Source: Larix kaempferi
Taxonomy: Eukaryota > Streptophyta > Pinopsida > Pinales > Pinaceae
Assembly: GCA_027924585.1 (NCBI GenBank)
Contig: BSBM01000712.1
Location: 3,606,001 to 3,670,000, forward strand
Length of the DNA stretch: 64,000 nt
Reading direction: 5' to 3'
The position numbers and the translations under genes were made by a program. Below, in pieces: positions 36,501 through 46,409 of this stretch (positions are counted from its first letter, which is position 1; each line of letters opens with the position of its first letter). The notes beneath the pieces were generated by a model. It had not been told where the DNA came from, did not search any database, and saw only the letters and a list, made by a program, of their open reading frames with translations.

Positions 36501-37380
36501 CTAATATCAGACAGGAATGGATGGAACGCTTACATGCATTAGAACAGGAGAACATCTCCCTTCAAAATCAGCTTAACACAGAAAAATCTCAGAACTCCAT
36601 CCATGCGGAAAAGATAGCAACCTTGGAGATCCAAGTTGGAGTTGTAACTTCAAATGCAGCTTCAGCTAGTTTTTCTAAGTTTACACCACAGGAGTTCAAG
36701 GATCTGGCCTTGGAGGTTAATCATGGACATTATCAATTGCTTGAAAAGTTGTACATTGCACAACATGAAGTTAGGGAGACGTTTATTATCTTTGACAAAC
36801 TGTCTTCTAACCTTGAGGTACAGAAAATCAAGAGAATTCGGGATTCCAAAGCTCTGGATGAGGTTAGTGAATGGCAAGGGTGTATTAAAAACATCCCAAT
36901 GGACCTCCCAATTCTTAGCAGTCTTTAGATGAATAAGAACAAAGCCTCCCTGAATACCTGGATCGAATTCAATGACTCCGCTGAAAAGATCATCAGAAAA
37001 TCCAAAGACCTTTGCAGTCGACATTGGTATGCAGCTGATAATATCATGGAAGCTCTACATCTCCCATACATGGATCCTATTTTGCAAGCCCTTCCACCTA
37101 AATGTAAGTTGGAAGAAGTGGAGCATGAATGTGAAGAAACTGCACAGAAGATCCAGTCTATTGAATCAGTCAACATTGATCACATGGATGAGTTGATCAA
37201 GAAACCGCTGTCCTTTGAGGGCAAGATCCATTTCTACCTTCGCACTTGGCATAAGATTGCGAAGCATGACATGTAAAACAACATATGTAATGCCCAGATA
37301 GGCCTAGAATCTATCAACTATCCAAACATAGATGAATTGTTAGAGATATATGATAAGTGGCAGAATTTTCTGGACCAATA
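33584..37380 (+). pseudogene. LTR-encoded large protein, 3' LTR copy (function unknown)
   Basis: Same single frame as the 5' LTR copy, from ATG 33584 to a TAG at 37378. It is the better-preserved copy: the first 223 codons are open to 34253. Stops at 34253, 34430, 35135, 35405, 36002, 36278, 36926 and 37274 break it, but no frameshift does. At 34253, 34430, 35135, 36002, 36926 and 37274 the other LTR has a sense codon. Stops at 35405 (TGA here, TAA in the 5' LTR) and 36278 (TAG in both) are shared and may predate insertion. The coiled-coil part (LKKERIKELEDELVRIKDEH) and the basic patch are well kept. Its position in the 3' LTR would let it be made from a genomic or subgenomic RNA. Confidence 0.75.
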
Positions 37381-38330
37381 GACTCATTCGTGATTTTGGG
37401 ATCCCTATCTTCTGGGAATTTTTCATTGTACTCTGTTGTAATATTTTTAATTTAAGGAAGAATACCTCTCTTAGTGAGGGGTTGGAATTTTTGGAATTGT
37501 AATTCAGCAGAAGATAAGACTGGGGATACTCTGTGGCCAGAGTCATTGTAATTTTGGTACAAGACATCTTAATACAGTAATGTTATCTTTGGATCCATCT
37601 TCTGGTTGTCACTCAAATTTCTTTGAGAATTTATGATTTTATATTCCAGATTATCATCCGATATATATATGATCTCTTGTTAGATATCTAATGAATGCAT
37701 AAATCTATTGTATTGAATTTTCTGTATAACTAATGTATGTATGAAAATATTTGATTGAGTTTCTTTAATTAAATACTTTCTTTATCGATTTTTGCAATTG
37801 ATCGGATATACATTCAATCATTGTTGATTTTTCAATCTACAAAGAGATAACAGGTTATATATTGATGGTCCTTAAGCTTGAATTATCATTGTTTGATTTT
37901 CATTAAGTAATCATAATTTAAGTTAGCAAATATCTCATCTGAAGGCATTTCTGTTAAGGGTGATAAACTGTTTTTTCTTTACACCTCAGGGTTGATCTGC
38001 ACGAACGACAAGCTTTCCATCTTAGAATAGGTTTGACTTAAGATTAGATCCTTATTTATAAATAAGATGAGTTAGAATTGTTTACTGTTTTCCATATCTT
38101 TGTTTTCCTTAATTGGGAAACTGATCTAATAGATCAAACCACTTACTCATAGAGTGCCAGCGGAGGTCGAATATCCATGGTTGATTACCATACCAAACAG
38201 CTCGAGGATAGAATTTCCCTTGCGTAGGGTCTTTCGAAGCCTTTGGCTGGGTTTTCATCCCCTGTTGTGTGCCTTGGAACCCTTTCCAGCACCTCGCAGT
38301 AACCTGCATATCCGAGGCCTCAACAAGGAT

Positions 38331-38520
38331 ATACCGAGATACTTAAAAAAGTATTTGAAAACTCTAGGGGTACAAAATTGGAGACCTATCTCAGTCTAAA
38401 GGTCGGATATAAATGAAATTTTCAAATCAGGGTTGATAAAGGTACACCAGTTTAAATTGGAATACTTTTTAGTATAAGGATCTATTGGAGGTGAACCCTA
38501 GGGTGTGATATCTATTTATA
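38331..38520 (+). other. Element 4 5' LTR end and degenerate PBS
   Basis: Target sequence resuming after element 3. A PBS-like TTAGTATAAGGATC near 38473, degenerate relative to TGGTATCAGAGC, is followed by TATTGGAGGTGAACC-like leader sequence, as in gypsy elements with an initiator-Met PBS. The LTR start should lie left of 19451 but was not located. Confidence 0.4.
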
Positions 38521-39252
38521 TTGTTCAAAATTCCCACCAAGGGTAATGTAAAAATCAATACTCCCCTCAAACCCACTGAGGACTCTTCCCATATGTACGA
38601 TGAAATGGAAGACCTATCTTTTTTAATGTCCAAGCTGGAGGAAAATATGAAACGGTATGTAAAAATGGTCGATTTGTTTAATCTAGAGGAGAAGTTGATG
38701 GGACATAATGATGAAATATGAAAAATATTGCTAATATCATCCAAAATTAAAAGGATACTCTCCCTACAGGTGATGATTTGTTGCATAGTACGCATGAGGA
38801 TAGGGATAATAAGCCTTCCCATAATGGAACTTATCAAGATGACCACCAAGAGGTACCCAAACTCCCAAGATTTATATGAGAATGTTTGATGGGAATGATC
38901 CAATAACATGGATATTCTAGATGGAGCAATTATTTGATCTACACCAAGTTCCAACCTTGCAAAAGGTAACTATTGCATCATTATATGTAGAGCCTGATCG
39001 GTTTGTATGGTACCAATGACTTTGTGACCGAAAAAATGACTATATTATATCTTGGTGTATATTCACAGAAGAATTGATTGCACATTATGGGGATATTAAT
39101 ATCCACACCTTCTTTATCCAATTAATAAATATTAAGCAAAAAGGTCCATTTATAGAGCACATCAAGCAGTTTCAGAAGCTAATTCTACAAGTGAAGAACA
39201 TTTCAGAAGATAATTTGTCGGATCTCTTTATTGGAACCTTGATGGATAACAT
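38521..39252 (+). pseudogene. Element 4 gag, part 1
   Basis: Starts near MFKIPTKGNVKINTPLKPTE with a helical, charged N-terminus (LSFLMSKLEENMKRYV). The Retrotrans_gag core begins with MFDGNDPITW and MEQLFDLHQVPTLQKV, then FTEELIAHYGDINIHTFF and FIEHIKQFQKLILQVKNI, ending at GTLMDNI, where element 5 was inserted. Stops and a frame slip occur in the middle. It continues at 42768 with the codons expected after the insertion. Confidence 0.75.
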
Positions 39253-39443
39253 TGTAATAATAATAATAATTAAATTAAATTAATTACAACCGAAAGACAT
39301 ACCCTTTCGATGAAATGGTGTTGGATGGCTTATATAATGGCCAAGTATTGTATTTTTTCAATCATCATCAATATATATATTTTTGATCATGAAACTATGG
39401 GTTTTTCAAGTAATTATGGGTTTTCATAAGTTTTTCCTCTTCA
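39253..39443 (+). repeat. Element 5 5' LTR
   Basis: Begins TGTAATAATAATAATAATTA (a TAA microsatellite) and ends CCTCTTCA. A PBS-like TGACATCAGATC follows inside it. Confidence 0.9.
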
Positions 39444-40090
39444 TCTGACATCAGATCTTCAAGACCTCAGCACTCATCTTCCACATTTTTCTCGGCATCT
39501 CTGTTCCATCTCCCTCACATTACCTTCTCCCTGCTCTCCCTCCCCATCCATTTATATCCACTCCTCCCAATTCTCGTCCTCTCCCCCATTTTGTTCATTC
39601 CCTCACGCCCCCTACGCAGTCGTCCCCTCTACACTACCCTTCCTCCACTCCCCACACTGCCTTTCATCACACCCTCCATTGTTCCCTCCTCCTGCATCGT
39701 TTCTCCCTCAATATGAGAACTTCCATTGTCTCCTCTATGCCCAGAGATTCCCCTCTCCTTTATATCTGCGCACTCCTTTTCTCATGCACTGGTTCCCTCG
39801 CTACTCCATGCAGCTCTTCCACCGCCCCGCCTGAATTTTCCTCGTTCCAACCCTCACCCTTATCCCATTGAATCCACCTCTACACACACTTGGGTGCACT
39901 CTTCCTCATTCCACTATCCATCTTCTCCTCTCTTACTGCCCTCCCACCCACCTCTCCCTCTTCACTGGCGTTCGTCCTCCCTCCTCTTCCACCACCTCCA
40001 TGTCGTCCCCTCCCTCCACCACTCACCTCAACCTCTCTCCACCACTGTCCCTCACTATATCCTTCCCTCACTATAACCTTCTCTCATCCA
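39444..40090 (+). other. Element 5 pyrimidine-rich leader
   Basis: About 640 bases overwhelmingly C and T on the element's sense strand (CCTCCC, TTCCCTC words), sharply bounded by an AT-rich spacer with ATA/ATT microsatellites at 40115-40270. Ser/Pro/Leu-rich and Gly/Arg-rich frames on the two strands come from this bias. Confidence 0.7.
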
Positions 40091-40295
40091 CACATAACCT
40101 ACACATTAACAAACAAAAAATATATATATTATAATAATAATAATAAATTATTGTTATAAAATATTTTTTTTAATTATTATTAAAGCTTCTTTTTTAAAAA
40201 AACAAAGTTTAAAATATATATTATAATATTATTATTATTATTATTATTGTTAATTTTTTATTTTATTTCCCTTAATCACATACAACAAACATTCC

Positions 40296-41360
40296 ATGGT
40301 GGAAATGAAGGAAATAAAGAACCGAATGGAGAGTTTTGAGCAAAACCAGGCCAGAGATTCTAAAAATATTGAAGGTTTACACTCAAGGCTCGATCAAATT
40401 GAAGCTGAAATACACAAAGGAAAGGAAGAATTAACAAAAACTGTGAAATTTGAAGTCAACAAAGTCGTAGCATGGGAGATGGAGGGATTAAGAAGAGAAA
40501 TCGCTTCAGGAATAGAAGTTGGATTAACCAAACTAGTGTAGTATCTCAAAGCAAGAGATTGCGCACGAAATGGAAATTCATCAAAAATAGACGAGTCATC
40601 CTCTAGTTCAACAAACATGGATGATCATAAATCAAATTTCAGAGTATAAATTCTGCAAGGCAAGGGAGATCACGATCATTCCCCAGATACCATACAACCA
40701 TCCCCGACCACCATGCAAACAATGGGAGGATATCAAATGAATCCTAAGTTGGAGCTACCCAATTTTGACGATACAATAAAGCATAGCGTGGCATGGATCA
40801 ACGAAGTAGACGAGTATTTTTGCATACACAAGATCATATCTAATGAAGAGATGATTAGGTATGCCTCGATGCAACTAGAAGGTCGGGCATATAACTGGTA
40901 CAAATGATGGAATATCATGACAAAAAATGCTACCCACAATGGGAAAACATTTAAGAAGGATTTCTTTAAGAGATTTGAAGATCTAAAGGAGAAGGAATTC
41001 TTCACAGAGATCACCATATTGCAACAAAAAGGTGATGTGGATGAATATACCTTCGAATGGGAAGAATTAGTGACATGAGTACTGGAGCTAACAGATAGTC
41101 AACGACTCCAAACATACGTACATGTGATCAAGCCACACATTAGAGATGAGCTAGAATTATACAATGTATCAAGTCTGGATAAGGCCAGACGTAAGGAAAA
41201 AATCATTGAAGAAAATTTTAAAAAATCAAGACAAGGGAACATGGACAATATTTATTTACAAGAAGAAGAAAAACAATGTCGATATTGCGGTGGTAGTTGG
41301 TCACTAAGTCATCAATGGAACAATCCTCAATCTTATGATTATGAAGCTAAAAACAATTAA
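40296..41360 (+). pseudogene. Element 5 gag
   Basis: One frame from MVEMKEIKNRMESFEQNQAR (coiled coil) through PKLELPNFDDTIKHSVAWIN, MQLEGRAYNWYK and FFKRFEDLKEKEFF of the Retrotrans_gag core, to DELELYNVSSLDKARRKEK and a zinc-knuckle-like CRYCGGSWSLSHQW. Stops occur after the first 81 codons, at 40905 (TGA where Trp is expected), near 41079 and at 41358. The frame is not shifted. Gag alone is the main product such an element would contribute to particles. Confidence 0.8.
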
Positions 41361-41800
41361 AAAACATACACTAGTCATTCCAGCAATGATAGGAAAAAGA
41401 ATAAAAATACTTGTCATCGTTGTGGTGAATATTGGACCCCATGCCATAAATGCAGAATCAATCACACAACTCACTACAAAATCACAAATGGGAAAGAAGT
41501 AGTCTTGACAGATCAAGACAAGGGAACATGGACAAGAGTTATTTAAGACAACAAGAAAAACAATGTTGATATTGTGGAGGTAGTTGGTCAGTAGCTCATC
41601 AATGCAACAATCCTCAATCTTACAATTACAAATCTAAAAATAGTTCAAAAATGTACATTAGTCATTCCAACAATGATAGGAAAAAGAATAAAAATAAGTG
41701 TCATCATTGTGGCGAAGATTGGAGCCCGGGCCATAAATGCAGAACCAATCACAAAGCTCACTACAAAATTAAGTGGGAAATAAGTAGAGGTTTCGAAAGA
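41227..41800 (+). repeat. 287-bp tandem duplication of the zinc-knuckle region
   Basis: CAAGACAAGGGAACATGG recurs at 41227 and 41514. Each copy encodes two knuckle-like motifs, for example CHRCGEYWTPCHKC and CHHCGEDWSPGHKC, giving four in all. The period is not a multiple of three, so the second copy falls out of frame with the first. Confidence 0.8.
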
Positions 41801-41999
41801 TGAAGATATATCTGATTTTGACGAAGACACAAGTTCACCTGAAATATCAATAGCGATAATAACATGTGTTCAAAAAACTTAAAAGGAATAACATTTAGCA
41901 ACACTAGAGAAGGAAAACTAGCCATTCACAAGGAAATATATTCCATCTTAATTAAGAAGTCGAAACAAAACTAAGGACGAACCGCTCTTATGGAAACCA

Positions 42000-42363
42000 A
42001 CCAAATTAGAGAAAGTATGACCAAAGAGGTTACATCTTACAGGATCTATTAAAGATAAAAATTTTACAATTATAGTCGACTCAGGAAATACACATAGTCT
42101 AATAGATGTCAACATAGTAAGGGAACTTAATATTTTCGTGTACTAAAAACTATCATAGTGTCAACCATCGTTGATCAACACATAAAAGAAGTGATAAAAT
42201 GGCATAATGTGTCATTACACATGCAAAATTTAAAGCTTCAACTCAATTGTTATGCCATACCACTAAGGGTAGAAGATATGATATTAGGCATTGATTGGTT
42301 AACAAATGTAGGGACTTACTCCACGAACCTACAAAAAAATACATGGAATTTAAGTGGAATGTA
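42000..42363 (+). pseudogene. Element 5 protease remnant
   Basis: FTIIVDSGNTHSLIDVNIV gives the retropepsin active site, and MILGIDWLTNVGTYS the second conserved motif. A TAA near 42144 and a shift relative to gag break it. It ends at a stop about 200 bp before the purine tract. Nothing of RT follows. Confidence 0.75.
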
Positions 42364-42551
42364 AGTAAGTACTATTTGCATGGTCCGAGAAGTTCACCAC
42401 CCAAGTAGAAAGAATCACAGTACAAAAAGGACCCTAACCATCATCAATATAAAGAGATCAAGACGGATCAAATGTCACCAATCAGCATCAACATGAATCC
42501 AGCATGAAAGGCAACATCAGCCAATTCAGCTTTGAGGACAAAGATTCCCTT

Positions 42552-42564
42552 AAGGGGAACGAAA
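42552..42564 (+). promoter_or_regulatory. Element 5 polypurine tract
   Basis: AAGGGGAACGAAA immediately before the 3' LTR, as needed for plus-strand priming. Confidence 0.75.
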
Positions 42565-42762
42565 TGTAGTAATAATAATAATAATACTTAAATTAAATTA
42601 ATTACAATCGAAAGACGTACCCCTTCGATTAAAGGGTGTTAGATGGCCTAAATAATGGCCAAGTATTGTATGTTTTCAAGCATCATCAATATATATCATT
42701 TTTAATCATTAAATTGTGGGTTTTTTGGGTAATTATGGGTTTACAGAAGTTTTCCCACTTCA
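42565..42762 (+). repeat. Element 5 3' LTR
   Basis: Begins TGTAGTAATAATAATAATAC and ends CCCACTTCA. Partner of 39253-39443, with scattered substitutions and small indels. Confidence 0.9.
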
Positions 42763-42767
42763 AACAT

Positions 42768-43134
42768 TCAACATGAGGTGTGTCTCTTTGAACCACCATC
42801 CTTAGAGAAGGATTTCATGGTGGAAAGGAAGGTTGTAAGTAAAAATATGACAATGGCTACTAGAAAGACCACCTCCAACACATATAGAGAAAATAATGTT
42901 CCTTCCTCTAATGCACCTCAAAGGTTGGCCCCTTAGAAACTAGATGGAAGAAGAGAAAAAGGCATATGATTTAATTGTGACAAAAAGTATAGTAAGGGAC
43001 ATAAGTGTGGTGAGAAGAAATTATTTTGCATAGATTGTGAAGAGGAAGAACCAAAAGAATAAGAACCATCTCCAGAGGAAGAAATTAAAGATACTACTTC
43101 ATAAGAGATTAATCCAACCATATCCTATCATGCA
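42768..43134 (+). pseudogene. Element 4 gag, part 2
   Basis: Continues gag across the insertion: QHEVCLFEPPSLEKDFMVER, then a basic stretch and the zinc knuckle FNCDKKYSKGHKC, whose first Cys codon has become TGA, followed by an acidic run. Further stops follow. Confidence 0.75.
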
Positions 43135-43750
43135 TTGGCTGGAATTAGCACTCCTCAAATTCTCAAGTTGGAAGGATTTATCAAAAAGAAAAAGGTAATA
43201 GTGTTGATTGATTCTGGTAGTACTCATAATTTCATTCACTATAAATTACCAAAAGTTCTCAATTGCTTTGTATATCTAGCACCAAAGTTTCGAGTAATGA
43301 TTGCATATGGAGGAACTATCAATTACTTAGGGAAATGACATAATATTTACTATGGGAGAATGTGTATTGAATATTCCAATTATTGATATTCCAATGGGTG
43401 GTGCTGATGTTGTCTTAGGATTTCAATGGTTACAATCCTTGGGAATTGTGGCTTTTAATTTTCAGAATATTTTCATGACATTTTTATGGGAAGGAAACGA
43501 ATATGAGTTAAAATTTATCATAGGGAAACCAAGCAAGGTGATAAGCTCTAATGATATGAAAAAATTGATGAAAAAGGGACATGAAGGTGTAATTACAAAA
43601 TTATGCTCATTAGATGTTCAAACATCTAAGCCTCCTATTTCTCGAGATCTCCAAAGGGTCATTATTAAGCATTCCAAGGTATTTGAAGATATTCCGAAAG
43701 GTTTTCCACCTGTTCGAGATTTTGATCATGTTGTTCACTTAATTCCATGA
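43135..43750 (+). pseudogene. Element 4 protease
   Basis: KKKVIVLIDSGSTHNFIHYK carries the active site and MGGADVVLGFQWLQSLG the second motif. A frame change near 43338-43352 splits it. It continues into the RT entry region (IIKHSKVFEDIPKGFPPVRD) and stops at 43748. Typical chromovirus-like gypsy protease. Confidence 0.85.
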
Positions 43751-43751
43751 G

Positions 43752-44500
43752 GTGTTCCTCCTAACATCACACCTTATAGATACCCCTATGGCCAAAAGAG
43801 TGAAATTGAGCGTGTGGTTGAAGAAATATTAGAGGTTGACATAATTAGGCCTAGCCAAATTTATTAATATGCACTAGCGGTAATGGTACACAAGCCGGAT
43901 TGATCCTGGCATATGTGTCCATATTATAGAGATCTCAACAAGATCACCATTAAAGATAAGTTTCCAATTCATGTCATTGATGAATTGTTAGATGAATTAC
44001 ATAGACCAATTTTATTCACAAAGCTTGATCTTCGTCTTGGGTATCATAAGATTAGAATGGAGGATGAAGACATTCCAAAAAAAACATTCAAAACTCATGA
44101 AGGGAATTATGAATTTCTGGTCATTCCATTTGGTCTCACGAATGCGCCTTCCACATTTCAAGTTTTGATGAATTCCATTTTCAAGCCTTTTCTTAGAAAA
44201 TTTGTGCTAGTATTCTGTGATGACATACTAATTTATGGAAATTCTTAGGAAAGACATCTTCAACATGTTGACAAGCTACTAAAACTACTAAAGGAGCAAC
44301 AACTATATGTAAACCTTCCAAATGTTTATTTGGGGTGAAGGAGGTAGATTATTTGGGTCATATTGTATTGCATGAAGGTGTCAAGGCAGACCCTAACAAA
44401 AATAAAGCCATGATAGACTAGCCAATTCCAAAAACCTTGAAGAGTCTTTGGGGATTCTTAGGCCTGATAGGGTACTACCGCAAGTTTGTTCAGAACTATG
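43752..44500 (+). pseudogene. Element 4 reverse transcriptase
   Basis: [40 protein letters not shown] and [20 protein letters not shown] are textbook gypsy RT blocks. The active site reads VFCDDILIY, with Cys where Ile, Leu or Val is usual. Several stops (for example near 43866 and at 44246) and a shift near 44320 are followed by VDYLGHIVLHEGVKADPNK and LGLIGYYRKFVQNYG. Confidence 0.9.
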
Positions 44501-44529
44501 GATGAATAACATCACCTATAACAACATTA

Positions 44530-44888
44530 TTGAAGAAATATGCATTGTCTTGGACTCCAGAGGCAACTCAACCTTCTAAACAACTTAAACAAGAAATATG
44601 CAAAGCTCATGTTTTGGTCACACCCGACTTCACAAAAACCTTTATTATGGAATGTGATGCTTCAATAAATGGCAGTGGTGTCATTCTAATGCAAATGGAC
44701 ACCCAATTTCTTTCACAAGTCATCAAATCAAGGGAAAGAACTTATAGAATCCCATTTATGAGAAGGAGATGTTGGCAATACTACATGCTCTTAAGAACTT
44801 GCGTCCGTACCTAAGAGGAAGACACTTGAAGGTCAAAACATATCATGATAGTCTTACATACTTATTGGAATAAAGACTATTGGAAGAG
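44530..44888 (+). pseudogene. Element 4 RNase H, part 1
   Basis: SWTPEATQPSKQLKQEICKA, then IMECDASINGSGVILMQ with the first Asp. Degenerate sequence follows, in which the expected Glu helix is shifted out of frame, up to the point where element 6 was inserted. Resumes at 54847. Confidence 0.75.
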
Positions 44889-46045
44889 TGTTGGGCTCCG
44901 GAATTGTCTTCTATAATAATGTTATTTACATTAATTTCTCATCCTATTTATTGTGATTTAATACATTTATGTTCAATAAGGCTATCTTTTACTTTGCTTT
45001 ATCAATTAAAATCTCGTAAATAAAAGAAATGCCTAATCTCTTATTTTTAATGTATTAAATGCAATAATTGTGCAAATGTTAAGTATTTCGGTACTCCATC
45101 CGACCCTTCATCCGATATTGAGTTCCACCCTCGGTTTAATGGCATGTTTCTCATTATTGGTTTGGCTTGCTCTTTTGATGAACAAATTTACCTTTGTCTC
45201 TTGATATCTGCATGTGCAAATTAAAACCCTAATTTGATGATGAGATTTTGACATTACTTTAAATTTAAGCAAATAAGTAAAAATTAATTAATAAAATGTT
45301 AAAAGGATTAATATTATTATTTAAATTTATACAGAATAATCTTTTTTATTTTTATTAGAATTTGTTTAAATTTAAATAATAACACTCATAATTATTATAA
45401 GTGTTTAAAAGTAATATCATAAAAGTTACAAAAACAAAAACCATTTATACAATTTTCATTTAGATTAACATTGGCATAAAACAAATGATAATTGTTTAAT
45501 ATGAACTCCACTTATATAAATATTAGTTTATGCCACTTAAACCTACAGTTCATGGAAAATTACATTGACTTTAGTATAAAACAAAGTTACCATATGACAA
45601 GTCAGGTGGAGGAGGTAATTTAAGTGTATGCTTTTAATATATTGGTTTTTAAGGCTATATTAATGGATCATTGTTGTTTTATATATATGTAGGTCACACA
45701 CATACAACAGATCGCACACTTCACGTGGAGGAGTTGAGTGAAGATTTTAATATATAACGGATTGGTTTGTAACTATGTGTAGGACTTAAATAATGGAGCG
45801 CGTGGAGACATAACCAATCATGCTGAGGTGGACCTGTTAATACAACTTTTGAGATATTTCCATCGATCATCACATGCCATATTCTATCTAATTAATTAAT
45901 GCTTCTAGAACCTAGGCTTAGCTGGCTCAACGATTTTCAGAAGTTGGCAAAGGCGTTGAACGGTTTCTATGTTTAGCATTGATATATTAATGACTAGGAG
46001 ATCGAATATTTGGATTCGATGTTTATCCTCTGCCTATGTAAATAT

Positions 46046-46053
46046 TATAAAAA
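46046..46053 (+). promoter_or_regulatory. Element 6 LTR TATA-like box
   Basis: TATAAAAA in GTAAATATTATAAAAACT, conserved in the other LTR at 52202-52209. Confidence 0.45.
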
Positions 46054-46242
46054 CTTAGAACTGGCATTTGCACTAGAGAGGAGATTTGAGTCTGTTATCA
46101 AGCTTATTATTTTGTAGCTCAGTTTCTCTTTTATTTAGAATTGGTTTACGGGAATCAACTCCATGTACAGATAGTTTGTGTAGAGAATATTCAGGAGCGG
46201 TCAATCTGAGGATTTTCTTATTTGCTTATTATTGTTTCACTT

Positions 46243-46409
46243 TTTTTGTTTTTTTTTCAATGTGGTTCACGTATCGGAAGGGGCCTTCACACTCTCGGCA
46301 CATTTTGCGTACCTAACCCCAAGAGTGTCGAGGAGAATGGATCCTGCAACCTCACATGCTAGAAGGCCTAACTACGGGTGCTCGACCGATTGAGCTAACT
46401 CTTAAAACT
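46243..46409 (-). mobile_element. tRNA-derived SINE inside element 6 5' LTR
   Basis: Read on the minus strand, it starts with an RNA polymerase III A box, TAGCTCAATCGG, exactly fitting TRGYNNARNNGG. About 40 bases later a degenerate B box GGTTGCAGGATCC follows. It ends in an A-rich tail (plus-strand T run at 46241-46257). It is flanked by 17-bp near-identical repeats (46226-46242 and 46410-46426, two mismatches) that look like its target duplication. Absent from the other LTR. I cannot name the family. Confidence 0.75.

Larger units (their letters stand above)
19451..38325 (+). mobile_element. Element 3: 18.9-kb Tat-like gypsy element with gene-bearing 5.66-kb LTRs
   Basis: Direct repeats 19451-25110 and 32645-38325 both begin TGTTGTGGCCACAAC and end GCCTCAACA. 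A perfect TSD, AGGAT (19446-19450 and 38326-38330), brackets the whole. The interior (25111-32644) carries gag, protease, an extra archaeal-type RNase H, RT, gypsy RNase H and integrase in that order on the plus strand. The upstream aRNH, the gag without a CCHC knuckle, and long untranslated ends point to the Tat lineage. Each LTR also holds a reading frame of about 1,258 codons unrelated to gag or pol. Several stops and at least two frameshifts make this copy dead. LTRs look about 90-94% identical in the stretches I compared. Confidence 0.95.
32645..38325 (+). repeat. Element 3 3' LTR
   Basis: 5681 bp, partner of 19451-25110, with the same ordered modules. Length differences inside the large frame are +3, +9, +21 and -12 bp relative to the 5' LTR. 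Those seen outside it are single bases. Confidence 0.95.
39253..42762 (+). mobile_element. Element 5: small gag-protease LTR element nested in element 4 gag
   Basis: LTRs 39253-39443 (191 bp) and 42565-42762 (198 bp), with perfect TSD AACAT (39248-39252 and 42763-42767). Removing it rejoins element 4 gag in frame. The interior holds a long pyrimidine-rich leader, AT-rich spacer, gag, zinc knuckles and a protease, but no RT, RNase H or integrase. This is the layout of terminal-repeat elements that keep gag (TR-GAG-like), with protease retained. It must borrow RT and integrase. Confidence 0.9.

Noticed and set aside
39726-40159. Ser/Pro/His- and Gly/Arg-rich frames in the element 5 leader
   Set aside because: Composition artefacts of the pyrimidine tract, with overlapping frames on both strands.
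46300-46409. Functional tRNA gene
   Set aside because: The A box is perfect, but the B box is degenerate, no cloverleaf closes, and an A-tail with target repeats indicates a SINE.
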